A stretch of 59,452 bases of DNA from Acidobacteriota bacterium (GCA_003154775.1 PMES01000130.1:1-59452), one strand, 5' to 3'; shown: positions 44,382 to 53,192, numbered from the stretch's first letter. Translations and numbers: made by a program. The notes: generated by a model not told the origin, from the sequence alone.

Positions 44382-44704
44382 GGGCCGCCTGGCGCCCTCC
44401 CCGACCGGGTCGGGGAGGGGGACCGCTCTTGCGACCTCGCGCTCGCGTGCAAGAACGGGACTGTCGGCGCGCCGACAATGTCAATTGATGTTGTAGTAAA
44501 CGCAGGCCTTAGAAAAACGGGTTCACAGTTCACAGCCGACAGTCGGCAAATCGGGGCGGAATTCTCAAAGCAGTGGCGAGTGGCGAGTGGGAAGGAAGTA
44601 ATGGAAGCAAAGGATACCCCCCACCCCCCCTGTTTTTGCGTAAGTAGGGGAAACAAAGGGGTTACAGGCGCATTTCGTGGATGTAGGGGAAACAAAGGAC
44701 TTAG
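44381..44704 (+). repeat. composite intergenic repeat, unit B
   Basis: This repeats unit A: GGGGCCGCCTGGCG (44381-44394), a long hairpin with 12-bp arms and one-base loop (44395-44419), palindrome TGTCGGCGCGCCGACA (44462-44477), a C-tract (44617-44630) and a 74-base dimeric block (44631-44704). The block's half-repeats start at 44644 and 44683, again 39 bases apart, but both end in GGGGAAACAAAGG instead of the unit A word. About 110 bases of extra sequence lie between the palindrome and the C-tract, including tandem GTGGCGA words near 44575. Confidence 0.8.
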
Positions 44705-45018
44705 CGGGTGCAAAGACGAAGGAGGGGCGAAGGACGTCTGGCCCTTCGCGAAGATCGCTCTGGGTAAAGGTGTGGGGCGGTCCGAAATGGCACAAGAGCA
44801 TCTTCCCCTCAGCATAACAGGTGAAGCATAGCACACTATTGACCGTTTGTCTACTATTATTTAGTGGGTACTAGTTTCGAAACTGGTACGAGGGGGGCCT
44901 TCGCGGAGAGCGCTCTTGAGAATTACAAGGATGCTCCACCCGCATTGACATGGGGCTATAATTCCGCAAGAGGGCTTTACCACCCACACTCACGCACAAC
45001 GACAAGGTGAATGAACAT

Positions 45019-46209
45019 ATGCCTCTCTTGAGTTTCTGGAAGAGTAATCGAGAACAAGTCCTCGAACTGAATATCGAGCAGATCGTGTCAAGCGCGGGCG
45101 ACGGAAATCTTAGAGACGGCAGCAATTGTTCTCAAGAACTCCGTCAGTTTTTTAGCGTTTGTCCGAGCGAGCGTTTGTTTGCTCATGCTCGCTACTGCTT
45201 GGAGAATTCATTCGAAAAAGGCGGCATAGTTCTACAAGACATCGTGAACGAGCTAGGAAGAAGATTGGATTTCGATGTTGAGGATGGACTGTATCAAGGC
45301 AAACGCAATTCGATTGGTTTTGATGGTATATGGCGAGTCAAAAACGAGCCCGCTCTTATTGTCGAGGTAAAAACAACAGACTACGTAACGATCCCCTTAG
45401 AAAAACTGGCCAATTACAGAGAACAGTTGGCGGCGAGCGACCGTCTCGCCCGCGATTCTTCCATTCTGATCGTGGTAGGCCGGGAGGACACCGGGGCTCT
45501 AGAAGCTCAGGTCCGAGGCTCCAGATACGCCTGGGATATGCGACTGATCAGCATCGAAGGGCTGGTAAAGCTCGTGCAAATTAAGGAGAAGTCAGATGAT
45601 CCTGGTAGCCTCCTGCAAATACGACAATTGTTACGACCTTTCGAGTACACGAAAATCGACAGAATCATAGACGTGATTTTCACCACCGCCGCCGATGTCG
45701 AAAGTCAGCAGGCGCCAGAACAAGACCTGTCCGCTGGCGAAGAAGTTCATCGACAAATAAGAACTGAACCCGAGTTACTAAACGCAAAACGACAACAGGC
45801 GGTGGACGCGTTTGCAGCTCTGAAAGGCAAGGAATTCATCAAGAAAAGTAGGACTCTCTACTGGACCCCTGACAAGAGCATTCGCGTCTGCTGTGCTGTC
45901 TCCAAGAAATATGAAGGAGACTATCAGCCCTACTGGTACGCATTCCATCCGACGTGGGAAGAGTTCCTAGCTGAAGGCAAAGAAAGCTACTTCATATTGT
46001 CATGCATGGATCGAGAAGAAGCCTATGCCATCCCGTATTCATGGCTTCGCGAGAACAAGAAAAACCTTAACATGACGGATAGGGGCGAAAGGTCATATTG
46101 GCACGTTCCTCTCACTACTATGGAGGGCAACCGCCTCGCGATTAATACTTCCAAAATTGGGAGCAAGACATCACTAGATCCATACCGCTTCAATTTTGCG
46201 ACGACTTGA
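45019..46209 (+). CDS. PD-(D/E)XK nuclease-like protein
   Basis: This protein of 396 residues carries the core of a restriction-endonuclease-like fold: Asp102 (IGFDGIW), then Glu116 and Lys118 in LIVEVKTTD, preceded by a helix with NELGRRLDF. The N-terminal 65 residues are helical. A distinct C-terminal domain (about 265-396) with aromatic-rich YQPYWYAFHPTWEEF has no name I can give. It may be a DNA-targeting defence protein. The start is ATG at 45019, with AAGGTGA upstream; GTG at 45007 is an alternative. The gene is AT-richer than its neighbours and follows the repeat array, which suggests transfer. Confidence 0.7.
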   Translation: MPLLSFWKSNREQVLELNIEQIVSSAGDGNLRDGSNCSQELRQFFSVCPSERLFAHARYCLENSFEKGGIVLQDIVNELGRRLDFDVEDGLYQGKRNSIGFDGIWRVKNEPALIVEVKTTDYVTIPLEKLANYREQLAASDRLARDSSILIVVGREDTGALEAQVRGSRYAWDMRLISIEGLVKLVQIKEKSDDPGSLLQIRQLLRPFEYTKIDRIIDVIFTTAADVESQQAPEQDLSAGEEVHRQIRTEPELLNAKRQQAVDAFAALKGKEFIKKSRTLYWTPDKSIRVCCAVSKKYEGDYQPYWYAFHPTWEEFLAEGKESYFILSCMDREEAYAIPYSWLRENKKNLNMTDRGERSYWHVPLTTMEGNRLAINTSKIGSKTSLDPYRFNFATT

Positions 46210-46270
46210 GTCTACGAGACTCCTCTGCGGAGCGTTAGACGGTCAAGTTATAATTGAGGTCGGTAAGCTT

Positions 46271-46854
46271 ATGAGTGTATTGAAGACAAATCCGATGACG
46301 CTCACCGGGCCCTGGGCAGCCGGATGCGTACTGGACTATCACAGTCTGAGTGCCACCCCTAATGGAGATCCATATCATCCATTTGAGATGACCTACACAG
46401 AAATTGGCGCTCGGTATATCGGTTTAAGTATTGGAATGATGTAACCGTGGTCGAGGACCTTCTTGAGACGGTGGAGGATTTTCTGTCAAAACGCGGGTGG
46501 CGGCCAGTAATAGAGTGTGTCATCCCAGCGCCGCCTTCGATTGATCGCAGCTCACAGCCTGTCGTTCTTTTGGCCCAAGGTCTAGCGAAACGCTTGGGTG
46601 TTTCAATCTACGTTGATGCGATGCGTAAAATTGAGAAAACTCCGTCCATGAAAAATGTTGATGATTGGTATGAGCGGCAAAGAATTCTAGGGAAGGCTAT
46701 CCAAATTGGGAAAGACGATGTGACGGGAAAGTCGATACTCTTGCTGGATGACTTGATTCAGTCGGGCGCAACCCTTCGCCGAGCCGCAGAGGTACTTCTG
46801 AATGATGGGAAGGCGAAGACCATCTACGCTCTTGTCTTAACGAGGACTCGGTAA
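46271..46854 (+). pseudogene. ComF-like phosphoribosyltransferase, interrupted by a frameshift
   Basis: The first frame (46271-46444) gives the family start TLTGPWAAGCVLDYHSLS and FEMTYTEIGARYIGL. The second frame (46447-46854) gives IPAPPSIDRSSQPV and the PRPP-binding motif LLLDDLIQSGATL, ending VLTRTR. Shifting by -1 at TTTAAG (46423-46428) joins them seamlessly as GLKYWNDVTVVEDL, which is how intact relatives read. The shift removes codon 53 and leads to TAA at 46442. A TATAAT lies at 46249-46254. It is either a disabling mutation, a sequencing error or an unproven -1 slip. An overlapping TAATG links it to the SLOG gene. Confidence 0.75.
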
Positions 46855-47441
46855 TGGAAGCCAGAGATAGCAACTTGAAAGTGTTCATTGCCGGTTCACG
46901 GCGCCTTTCTCGTTTGAGCGGGGACGTGACTCGCCGAATAGATAATATTCTCGCGAAGGGGTTCACAATAGTCGTCGGCGATGCAAATGGAATGGACAAG
47001 GCTGTCCAGAAATACCTCCGTAAACAACACTACGAAAGGGTCCTCGTTTATTGCATGGAAGGTGCATGCAGGAACAATGAAGGCGGTTGGAAAACAAGAG
47101 AAATACAAGCTCCAGAAGCGAAGCGGCGGGACTTCGCGTTTTTTTCAACCAAGGATCGTGCGATGGCAGTGGAAGCTGATTACGGGCTGATGCTCTGGGA
47201 TGGCGAGAGTCGAGGGACGTTGACGAGTATCGTTGATCTCGTCCGACAGGGCAAACCTGTACTTGTATATCTTGCGCCAGATAGATCGTTTCTTACACTG
47301 AAAGAGCCCGAGGACCTCGCACAGCTAAGGGGTCAGCTAGATTCAACTGCTCTCCTGCGGGTCGACAGAGAGCTTCAGCTTCTGACCCACCCAACAGTAC
47401 GCGTCTCGGGGCGAGAGCGCGAGACTTCCTCCATGTTTTAG
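46854..47441 (+). CDS. SLOG-family nucleotide-binding protein
   Basis: This 195-residue protein resembles DprA/LOG-type Rossmann domains (SLOG superfamily): the strand-loop FIAGSRRLSR at 11-20, GDANGMDKAVQ at 42-52, and the DGESRGT loop at 116-122. SLOG domains bind nucleotides or nucleotide-derived ligands and are common in signalling and conflict systems. Its ATG overlaps the stop of the ComF-like gene (TAATG), so it was translationally coupled to that phosphoribosyltransferase. Together they may make or sense a ribonucleotide-type molecule; this is inference. Confidence 0.75.
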   Translation: MEARDSNLKVFIAGSRRLSRLSGDVTRRIDNILAKGFTIVVGDANGMDKAVQKYLRKQHYERVLVYCMEGACRNNEGGWKTREIQAPEAKRRDFAFFSTKDRAMAVEADYGLMLWDGESRGTLTSIVDLVRQGKPVLVYLAPDRSFLTLKEPEDLAQLRGQLDSTALLRVDRELQLLTHPTVRVSGRERETSSMF

Positions 47442-47633
47442 CGGAAAACAGCCCAAGCTGCGCGAATCTACGGCTGTCGGATGCACCAACTTTAGCCACT
47501 CGTTACCAGCCACTCACTGCTTCTGATATCTGCTATCCTATTCTGCGGTCCACTCCCTTGCCCCGAGCTTGTCCTGCGGAGGGCGGCACCCACGGAAGCA
47601 CCGCAAATTTTTCATGGAAAGGCATTTGCAACC

Positions 47634-48749
47634 ATGAGCACCACTGCACCCCTACGCGCCGTAAAGCGCGCCTTCAATTTCAACGCCGGGCCCGCGGCGC
47701 TGCCGCTGCCTGTGCTGGAGCGCATCCGGGAAGAGCTGCTGGATTATCGCGGCACCGGCATGTCTGTGATGGAGCTTTCTCACCGCTCCGCGGAATTTGA
47801 GGCCATCAACAACGCCGCGGAGCAGAACCTGCGCAGGCTTCTGGCCATCCCTGAAGAGTACGCGGTGATCTTCGTGCAAGGCGGGGGGAGCATGCAGTTC
47901 ACGATGGTGCCGATGAACCTGTGCCTGCCGGGAAAGCCGGTGGATGTGCTGCACACGGGCGCGTGGACCGCCAAGGCCATCGGCGAACTGAAGAAGGGCG
48001 TGCTGCACAACATCGCCGCGTCCACGGAAGCGGACAAGTTTGCGCGGTTGCCGCGGCGCGAGGAGATCAAGCTCTCGCCCGACGCTTCCTACACCTACAT
48101 TTGCAGCAACAACACCATCGAGGGCACGCAGTACACGGAGCTGCCCGCTTCGGCGGCGCCGCTGGTGGCGGATATGTCCAGCGACATCGCCTCGCGTCCC
48201 CTGGACGTTTCCAAGTTCGGGCTGATCTTTGCCGGGGCACAGAAGAATCTTGGGCCCAGCGGCGTAACCGTGGTGATCGTGCGCAAGGATCTGGCGGAGC
48301 GCGCGGACAAGAATTTGCCTTCGCTGCTGCAATACCGCACGCACATCAAGGAAAAGTCGCTGTACCACACGCCGCCGACCTTTGCGGTGTACGTCCTGGG
48401 CCTGGTGACCGAGTGGATCGCAGGCGAAGGCGGGCTGGCCGGGATGCAGAAGCGCAACGAAGCCAAGGCCAAACTTCTGTATCACACCATCGAGGACAGC
48501 AACGGCTTCTACCGCTGCCCCGTGGAGAAAGCTTCGCGTTCGCAGATGAACGTGGTGTTCCGCGTGGCGGGCGGCGATGAGGCCGTCGAAAAGCAATTTG
48601 CCAAGGACGCCACCGCCGCGCGCCTGATCGGCACGCCCGGGCATCGCTCCGTGGGCGGCATGCGCATCTCGCTGTACAATGCCGTGGGGCTCGACGCCGT
48701 CGAAGCCCTGACGGGGTTCATGCGCGAATTCCAGCGCACCCGCGCGTGA
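47634..48749 (+). CDS. serC: phosphoserine aminotransferase
   Basis: This 371-residue class V PLP aminotransferase makes O-phosphoserine from 3-phosphohydroxypyruvate. It starts with the typical FNFNAGPAALP, has the HRSAEFEAI and QGGGSMQFTMVPMNL segments, and the PLP-binding Lys204 in GAQKNLGPSG. The GTPGHRSVGGMRISLYNA motif is at the C-terminus. The length is standard. It is a return to GC-rich housekeeping DNA after the island. Confidence 0.95.
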   Translation: MSTTAPLRAVKRAFNFNAGPAALPLPVLERIREELLDYRGTGMSVMELSHRSAEFEAINNAAEQNLRRLLAIPEEYAVIFVQGGGSMQFTMVPMNLCLPGKPVDVLHTGAWTAKAIGELKKGVLHNIAASTEADKFARLPRREEIKLSPDASYTYICSNNTIEGTQYTELPASAAPLVADMSSDIASRPLDVSKFGLIFAGAQKNLGPSGVTVVIVRKDLAERADKNLPSLLQYRTHIKEKSLYHTPPTFAVYVLGLVTEWIAGEGGLAGMQKRNEAKAKLLYHTIEDSNGFYRCPVEKASRSQMNVVFRVAGGDEAVEKQFAKDATAARLIGTPGHRSVGGMRISLYNAVGLDAVEALTGFMREFQRTRA

Positions 48750-48809
48750 TCCCGGCGCACGGATATTCATCCGCGCGCGTTTAACCGCCGCTGGCTTATC
48801 GGAGGAATG

Positions 48810-49370
48810 ATGAACCTCTACTCCAATGTTCTGTTCGTGCACATCGTCAGCGCCCTCGGGCTGTTCCTCGGCTACGGCCTGGAATGGACCGTGAGCGCGT
48901 TGCTGCGCCACTCCAGCACCACGGATGAGGCGCGCGCGTGGCTGCGCGTGTACCGCGTGTCGCCGCCTGTGACCGGGGCGTCGCTGGCGGTGCTGATACT
49001 TTCGGGCGGCTGGCTGGCTGCGCTGACCGGCGGCATGTACCATGGCTGGCTGATCGTTTCCGTTCTGGGGATCGTGGTGGCGTTGTTGATCGGCTTTGCG
49101 CTGATCCTGCCGCGTGTGCGGGCGATCCGCAGCGCGCTGTCGGAAGGGAACTTGCCGCTCACGCCGGAGGCGCTACTACGGCTTCAGAGCGCCGTGCTGC
49201 CAACGCTGATTCGCGTTCGCGCACTGCTGGCTGTGGGTATTGTGTATCTGATGACAGCGAAACCGCCGCTTGGCGCTTCGCTGATTGTGCTGGCGGCTTC
49301 GATGGTGATTGGTGCGCTGTTTTCGGTAACGTCGTGGTCGCGCGGGTCTGCGAGCGCCGCTGCAGCGTAG
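48810..49370 (+). CDS. four-helix membrane protein (DUF2269-like)
   Basis: This protein of 186 residues has about four membrane helices (5-24, 45-66, 74-98 and 130-175 as two short ones). An N-terminal LFVHIVSALGLFLGYGLEW with conserved His resembles membrane proteins of the DUF2269 type. The function is unknown. ATG at 48810 is chosen, since GGAGG at 48801-48805 is too close to the ATG at 48807. Confidence 0.65.
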   Translation: MNLYSNVLFVHIVSALGLFLGYGLEWTVSALLRHSSTTDEARAWLRVYRVSPPVTGASLAVLILSGGWLAALTGGMYHGWLIVSVLGIVVALLIGFALILPRVRAIRSALSEGNLPLTPEALLRLQSAVLPTLIRVRALLAVGIVYLMTAKPPLGASLIVLAASMVIGALFSVTSWSRGSASAAAA

Positions 49371-49697
49371 TTGCGGTTTCAAAGCCGCAAAGTCATTTCC
49401 TCAGGGGCTAAAAGCCCATTGAAGACTGAGCGCTGAATGTCGGAGCTGAAGCTCCGACCCCCTGAAGAGAAGACGGACCCAAGAGCGGCCCGGCTAGGAA
49501 GGCCGGGCCCTACATAGGAAAGACGAAGAACCGGGCTGAAGCCCGGCCACTACAAAGGCAAACCCAAGAGCCGCGTGAAAGCCCGGTACGTACAAAAGCA
49601 GGGCGGGATTGCTCCCGCCCGTTTGGCGATTTTTGAGGTTCGCGTTTTGGCGCGCGTGAAGCGCGCGCGCTCGCCCTGCGCTACAGAAGCGAAGGAA
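49371..49697. repeat. cluster of five intergenic hairpins
   Basis: No gene is supported. Five hairpins lie in 220 bases: GGGCT/AGCCC (49405-49417), CGGAGC-TGAA-GCTCCG (49441-49456), GGCCCGGC/GCCGGGCC (49487-49509), CCGGGC-TGAA-GCCCGG (49531-49546) and GGGCGGGA-TTGC-TCCCGCCC (49601-49620). Between them the spacer words AAGAC, CCCAAGAG and CTACA recur. They may act as terminators for the convergent genes or be mobile REP-like elements. Confidence 0.65.
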
Positions 49698-50396
49698 TTA
49701 CGCCAGGTCGAAGACGAGCACTTCGGCGGTTTGCACTCCGGCCAGCTCGATGGAATGCTCTTCGGAAATGGCCGCGCCGTCCCCGGTTTCCAGCGCCTGG
49801 CCGTTCAGCGTGACGCTGCCGCGCGCGACTTGCACATACGCGTGGCGCTGCGGTTTCAGTTCGTGCTTGACCGTTTCGCCCGGCGCCAGCAGGGTCGCGT
49901 AGAGTTCGTTGTCCTGGCGGATTTTCACCGAGCCATCGCGGCCGTCCGGCGAAACCACCAGGAGCAGCTTGGCGCGCTTGTCCGCTTCCACAAAATGCTT
50001 CTGGCCGTACGCGGGCTTGTGGCCCTTGTGGTCCGGGAACATCCAGATCTGGTAGAGGTGAACGGTTTCCGTTTCGGAGGCGTTGAACTCGCTGTGGGTC
50101 ACGCCCGTTCCCGCGCTCATATATTGCACATCACCGGGGCGGATCACGGAGCCGTTGCCCATGCTGTCGCGGTGCTGGAGCGCGCCTTCCAGGACGTAGG
50201 TAACGATTTCCATGTCGCGGTGCGGATGCGTGGGAAAGCCCGCGCCGCCGGCAACGCGGTCATCGTTCATGACACGCAGCGTGCGGAACTGGGTATGCGC
50301 GGGGTCGTAATATTCGGCGAAAGAAAAGGTAAAGCGCGAATCGAGCCAGCCGTGGTTGGCATGGCCGCGCGCGTCGCTCTTGCGAATGAGAATCAT
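49698..50396 (-). CDS. pirin family protein (YhhW-like quercetinase fold)
   Basis: This 232-residue bicupin protein has the metal ligands His57, His59, His101 and Glu103, the same numbering as E. coli YhhW. The N-terminal THPHRDMEIVTYVLEG motif is intact. YhhW-type pirins can oxidise quercetin in vitro; the natural role is unclear. The ATG has GGAGG upstream. A strong promoter with a central palindrome precedes it. Confidence 0.92.
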   Translation of the reverse strand: MILIRKSDARGHANHGWLDSRFTFSFAEYYDPAHTQFRTLRVMNDDRVAGGAGFPTHPHRDMEIVTYVLEGALQHRDSMGNGSVIRPGDVQYMSAGTGVTHSEFNASETETVHLYQIWMFPDHKGHKPAYGQKHFVEADKRAKLLLVVSPDGRDGSVKIRQDNELYATLLAPGETVKHELKPQRHAYVQVARGSVTLNGQALETGDGAAISEEHSIELAGVQTAEVLVFDLA

Positions 50397-50422
50397 GGAG
50401 GCCTCCTGGCAACGACAGGGGG

Positions 50423-50451
50423 ACTATACTCGTTATAACGACTATTGTCAA
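50423..50451 (-). promoter_or_regulatory. strong sigma70-type promoter with palindromic spacer for the pirin gene
   Basis: Read on the minus strand, TTGACA (50451-50446) and TATAGT (50428-50423) are 17 bases apart. The perfect palindrome CGTTATAACG (50431-50440) lies within the spacer, where a repressor would block RNA polymerase. Confidence 0.75.
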
Positions 50452-50602
50452 GAGTGTAGTCTGCGCAACGCCATATATACCCTTATCCCCTTGCAGTTCA
50501 GGTTCTTAGCCCCTCTTTTCGCTCCATTTCCACCCGCGCGCGCTTTGGTGTAGAGTGATATTCCTAAGCGGCTTGCCGCCGCCACCGTTGGGGTGTACGT
50601 TC

Positions 50603-51946
50603 ATGGATTCAGCATTGCCGACAACGCAAGCGAAGGCCGAGGACGCCTCCTCCTCGACGCGCCGCGAGACTTTATCCATCACCGATAATCGCACCGGGAA
50701 AGTCTACGAAGTGCCCATCACGCACGGCACGATTCGCGCCATGGACCTTCGGCAACTGCGGGTGGATCCCGCCGACTTCGGCATGATCAGCTACGATCCC
50801 GCGTACAACAACACCGCTTCGTGCATCAGCCGCATCACGTATATCGACGGCGACGCCGGCATTCTGCGGTATCGCGGATATCCCATCGAGGAACTTGCGG
50901 AAAAGTCCACGTACCTGGAAACGGCGTATCTGCTGCTTCACGGGGAGCTGCCCACGGCGGCACAGCTCCGGGATTGGCACCAGAACGTCACGCATCACAC
51001 GTTCATTCACGAAAGCATCAAGAAGTTCCTGGACGGGTTTCACTACGACGCGCACCCGATGGGGATGCTGGTTTCAGCGATAGCGGCGCTATCGACTTTT
51101 TATCACGACGCGAAGGACGTGTTTAACGCGGGATCGCGCAAGAAGCAGACCTACCGGCTGGTCGGCAAGATGCCCACGATTGCGGCGTTTTCGTACCGCC
51201 ATACGCTGGGCATGCCGTTTGTGTACCCGGACAACGAACTGAGCTATCCCGGGAATTTCCTGAACATGTTATTCCGGACGAGCGAGACGCGCTACCGGCC
51301 GAATCCGACGCTGGAGCACGCGCTGGACATTCTGTTCATTCTGCACGCGGACCACGAGCAGAACTGCTCGACGAACACGATCCGCGGCGTGGGCAGCTCG
51401 CATGTCGATCCGTACTGCGCGGCAGCGGCCGCGATTGCCGCTCTTTACGGGCCGCTGCATGGCGGCGCGAATGAAGAAGTTCTGCGGATGCTCAATGAGA
51501 TAGGCACGATCCAAAAGGTTCCGGAATTCATCAAGCGGGTGAAGTCCGGCGAGACGCGCCTGATGGGCTTCGGCCATCGTGTGTATAAGAACTACGATCC
51601 GCGCGCCCGGATTATCAAGAAGATCGCCTACGAAGTTTTCGACCTGATGGGCCAGAATCCGCTGCTCGAGATTGCTTTGGAATGCGAGCGCATTGCGCTC
51701 GAGGACGACTACTTCGTGAAGCGCAAGCTCTATCCCAACGTGGACTTTTATACCGGGCTCATTTACCAATCCATGGGGTTCCCCATGACGATGTTCCCGG
51801 TGCTGTTCGCCATTCCGCGCATGTCCGGCTGGCTGGCGCAGTGGGAAGAGATGCTGCTGGACCCCGAACAGAAGATTGCGCGGCCCCGGCAGATTTATCT
51901 CGGCCACGATCCGCGGCCGTACGTGGCCATCGACCAGCGCTCCTGA
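50603..51946 (+). CDS. gltA: citrate synthase
   Basis: This protein of 447 residues condenses oxaloacetate with acetyl-CoA, the first step of the TCA cycle. The catalytic triad is His251 (LHADHEQN), His286 (GPLHGGANEE) and Asp381 (YPNVDFYTG), with GFGHRVYKNYDPR in the CoA site. The N-terminal extension and the region before the domain are typical of type II (hexameric) bacterial enzymes. I chose ATG at 50603; a longer frame to 50555 has no family support. Confidence 0.95.
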   Translation: MDSALPTTQAKAEDASSSTRRETLSITDNRTGKVYEVPITHGTIRAMDLRQLRVDPADFGMISYDPAYNNTASCISRITYIDGDAGILRYRGYPIEELAEKSTYLETAYLLLHGELPTAAQLRDWHQNVTHHTFIHESIKKFLDGFHYDAHPMGMLVSAIAALSTFYHDAKDVFNAGSRKKQTYRLVGKMPTIAAFSYRHTLGMPFVYPDNELSYPGNFLNMLFRTSETRYRPNPTLEHALDILFILHADHEQNCSTNTIRGVGSSHVDPYCAAAAAIAALYGPLHGGANEEVLRMLNEIGTIQKVPEFIKRVKSGETRLMGFGHRVYKNYDPRARIIKKIAYEVFDLMGQNPLLEIALECERIALEDDYFVKRKLYPNVDFYTGLIYQSMGFPMTMFPVLFAIPRMSGWLAQWEEMLLDPEQKIARPRQIYLGHDPRPYVAIDQRS

Positions 51947-52211
51947 AGCGGCGGGCCAACGTCAGCTACCACAGTCTTTCTTGCTGAGGGCGCGCCCGTG
52001 GCCGGCGACCGAAGTGTTCAGCACACGTCCAAGAGGGCTGGAACCCATGGGGAGTTGATCCCGCCCAGTGGTTAGACTCGCGTAAAAACATTAGATTCAT
52101 TCGTCGGCATGTGATCGTGCTGTCTATGCAGCGTAGCCTTTTTGCATACGCCGTTTACCTTGGCGCTCGACTTTCCTTTCCCACGCTGTATATTGAAAGA
52201 TGCGAGGTTTT

Positions 52212-52613
52212 ATGGGCCAATCGCCGAACGCCCCCAGTCACGCAGGTTCACGCCGCCGGAGCCAGCGGGTCTTGATGCAGGTTGCAGTTCGCATCCGTGG
52301 CGAGAACGCAGCGGGCGCCTCCTTTGAGGAAGAAACGTCCACACTGGCCATTAATGCGCACGGGGCTCTGATACTGCTGCAGGCGCGTATCACCAGCGGC
52401 AGCAGGGTGCACATGCAGCACAACGGCACCAAGCAGGAACAGGAATGTCAGGTGGTGTTTCTCGGCCCGGTGCGTTCCGGCAGAGCGGAAATAGGACTGG
52501 AGTTTTCGTCTCCCTGCCCTACTTTCTGGCGCGTCGCCTTTCCTCCTGAGGATTGGTCGCCAAAGCATCCCGAAGCACGCACGGTCATCTCCACCAACTC
52601 ACCCAGGAAATAG
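52212..52613 (+). CDS. PilZ-domain protein
   Basis: This protein of 133 residues is a single PilZ-type domain. The N-terminal arginine motif (SRRRSQRV) and a later NAHGALIL are in the positions of the c-di-GMP-binding RxxxR and (D/N)xSxxG motifs, though Ser is replaced by His in the second. It is close to the PilZ protein at 58977-59339 (both have ECQVVFLG/ECRIVFLG and a final FW motif). ATG at 52212 has GAGG upstream; ATG at 52200 is the alternative. Confidence 0.72.
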   Translation: MGQSPNAPSHAGSRRRSQRVLMQVAVRIRGENAAGASFEEETSTLAINAHGALILLQARITSGSRVHMQHNGTKQEQECQVVFLGPVRSGRAEIGLEFSSPCPTFWRVAFPPEDWSPKHPEARTVISTNSPRK

Positions 52614-52829
52614 CTCCTCTCGCCGGTTGCCTGAAGATCCCAGACAAATCGCTGAAAAAACGTGATTTGGAGTCCTTCTAATTAAGGAGACCGACCTGCT
52701 TCTTGCAAGTGGACAGGGAAGAAGCAGGTGCGTCGCGTAATGGCGCGTGTTCGTCATATTCCCGCAACAAGGTGTTGACACTGGCAAGACATTTTGCAAG
52801 TATGCTTCCCCCGCCCGGGGAGATTTACG

Positions 52830-53192
52830 ATGGCAGAAGATTCGCCGCAAGAGCAACTCTTCCGGATGGGCTCTTCCCCTTCGCGAAGGCTGACGAGCCG
52901 CGTGGAAGCCGCAACGCATGTGTGGGTGTATTGGGAGTGCAGCCACCGCAAGGACGTGTCGCGCGTGCGCAATGTGGGCATGGGTGGATTGTTTCTGGAA
53001 ACGCCGCACCGGTTCGCCAAGGGGCTGATGGCCAAGCTTCACTTTCTTGTGGATGAAGGACAGATTCGCGCGGAGGCAGCGGTGCGACATGTGGAGCCTG
53101 GCGAGGGACTCGGGATGCGGTTCACGGCCGTGCATCAGCAGGATGGTGTGCAACTCGCGGCGCTGATGAACCGCCTTCGCTCCGTGCGCTGA
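52830..53192 (+). CDS. PilZ-domain protein
   Basis: This protein of 120 residues is a stand-alone PilZ domain. SRRLTSRVEA holds the arginine motif and RNVGMGGLFLET the second motif with the glycine pair. The last strand GLGMRFTAV is typical. It would bind c-di-GMP or act as a partner-binding adaptor. ATG at 52830 is preceded by GGGGAG. It is 216 bases downstream of the other PilZ gene. Confidence 0.78.
   Translation: MAEDSPQEQLFRMGSSPSRRLTSRVEAATHVWVYWECSHRKDVSRVRNVGMGGLFLETPHRFAKGLMAKLHFLVDEGQIRAEAAVRHVEPGEGLGMRFTAVHQQDGVQLAALMNRLRSVR

Noticed and set aside
44256-44704. possible CRISPR array from repeated blocks
   Set aside because: There are only two 22-base copies per unit with 17-base spacing and no further repeats or cas genes; the structure is a dimeric repeat and not an array.
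46421-46430. programmed -1 frameshift as a firm call
   Set aside because: The site does not match an X-XXY-YYZ heptamer and no stimulatory stem-loop is obvious; a deletion or error is simpler.
47652-49043. 463-codon open frame on the minus strand
   Set aside because: It is antisense to serC and the membrane-protein gene, with His/Arg-rich composition and no motifs.
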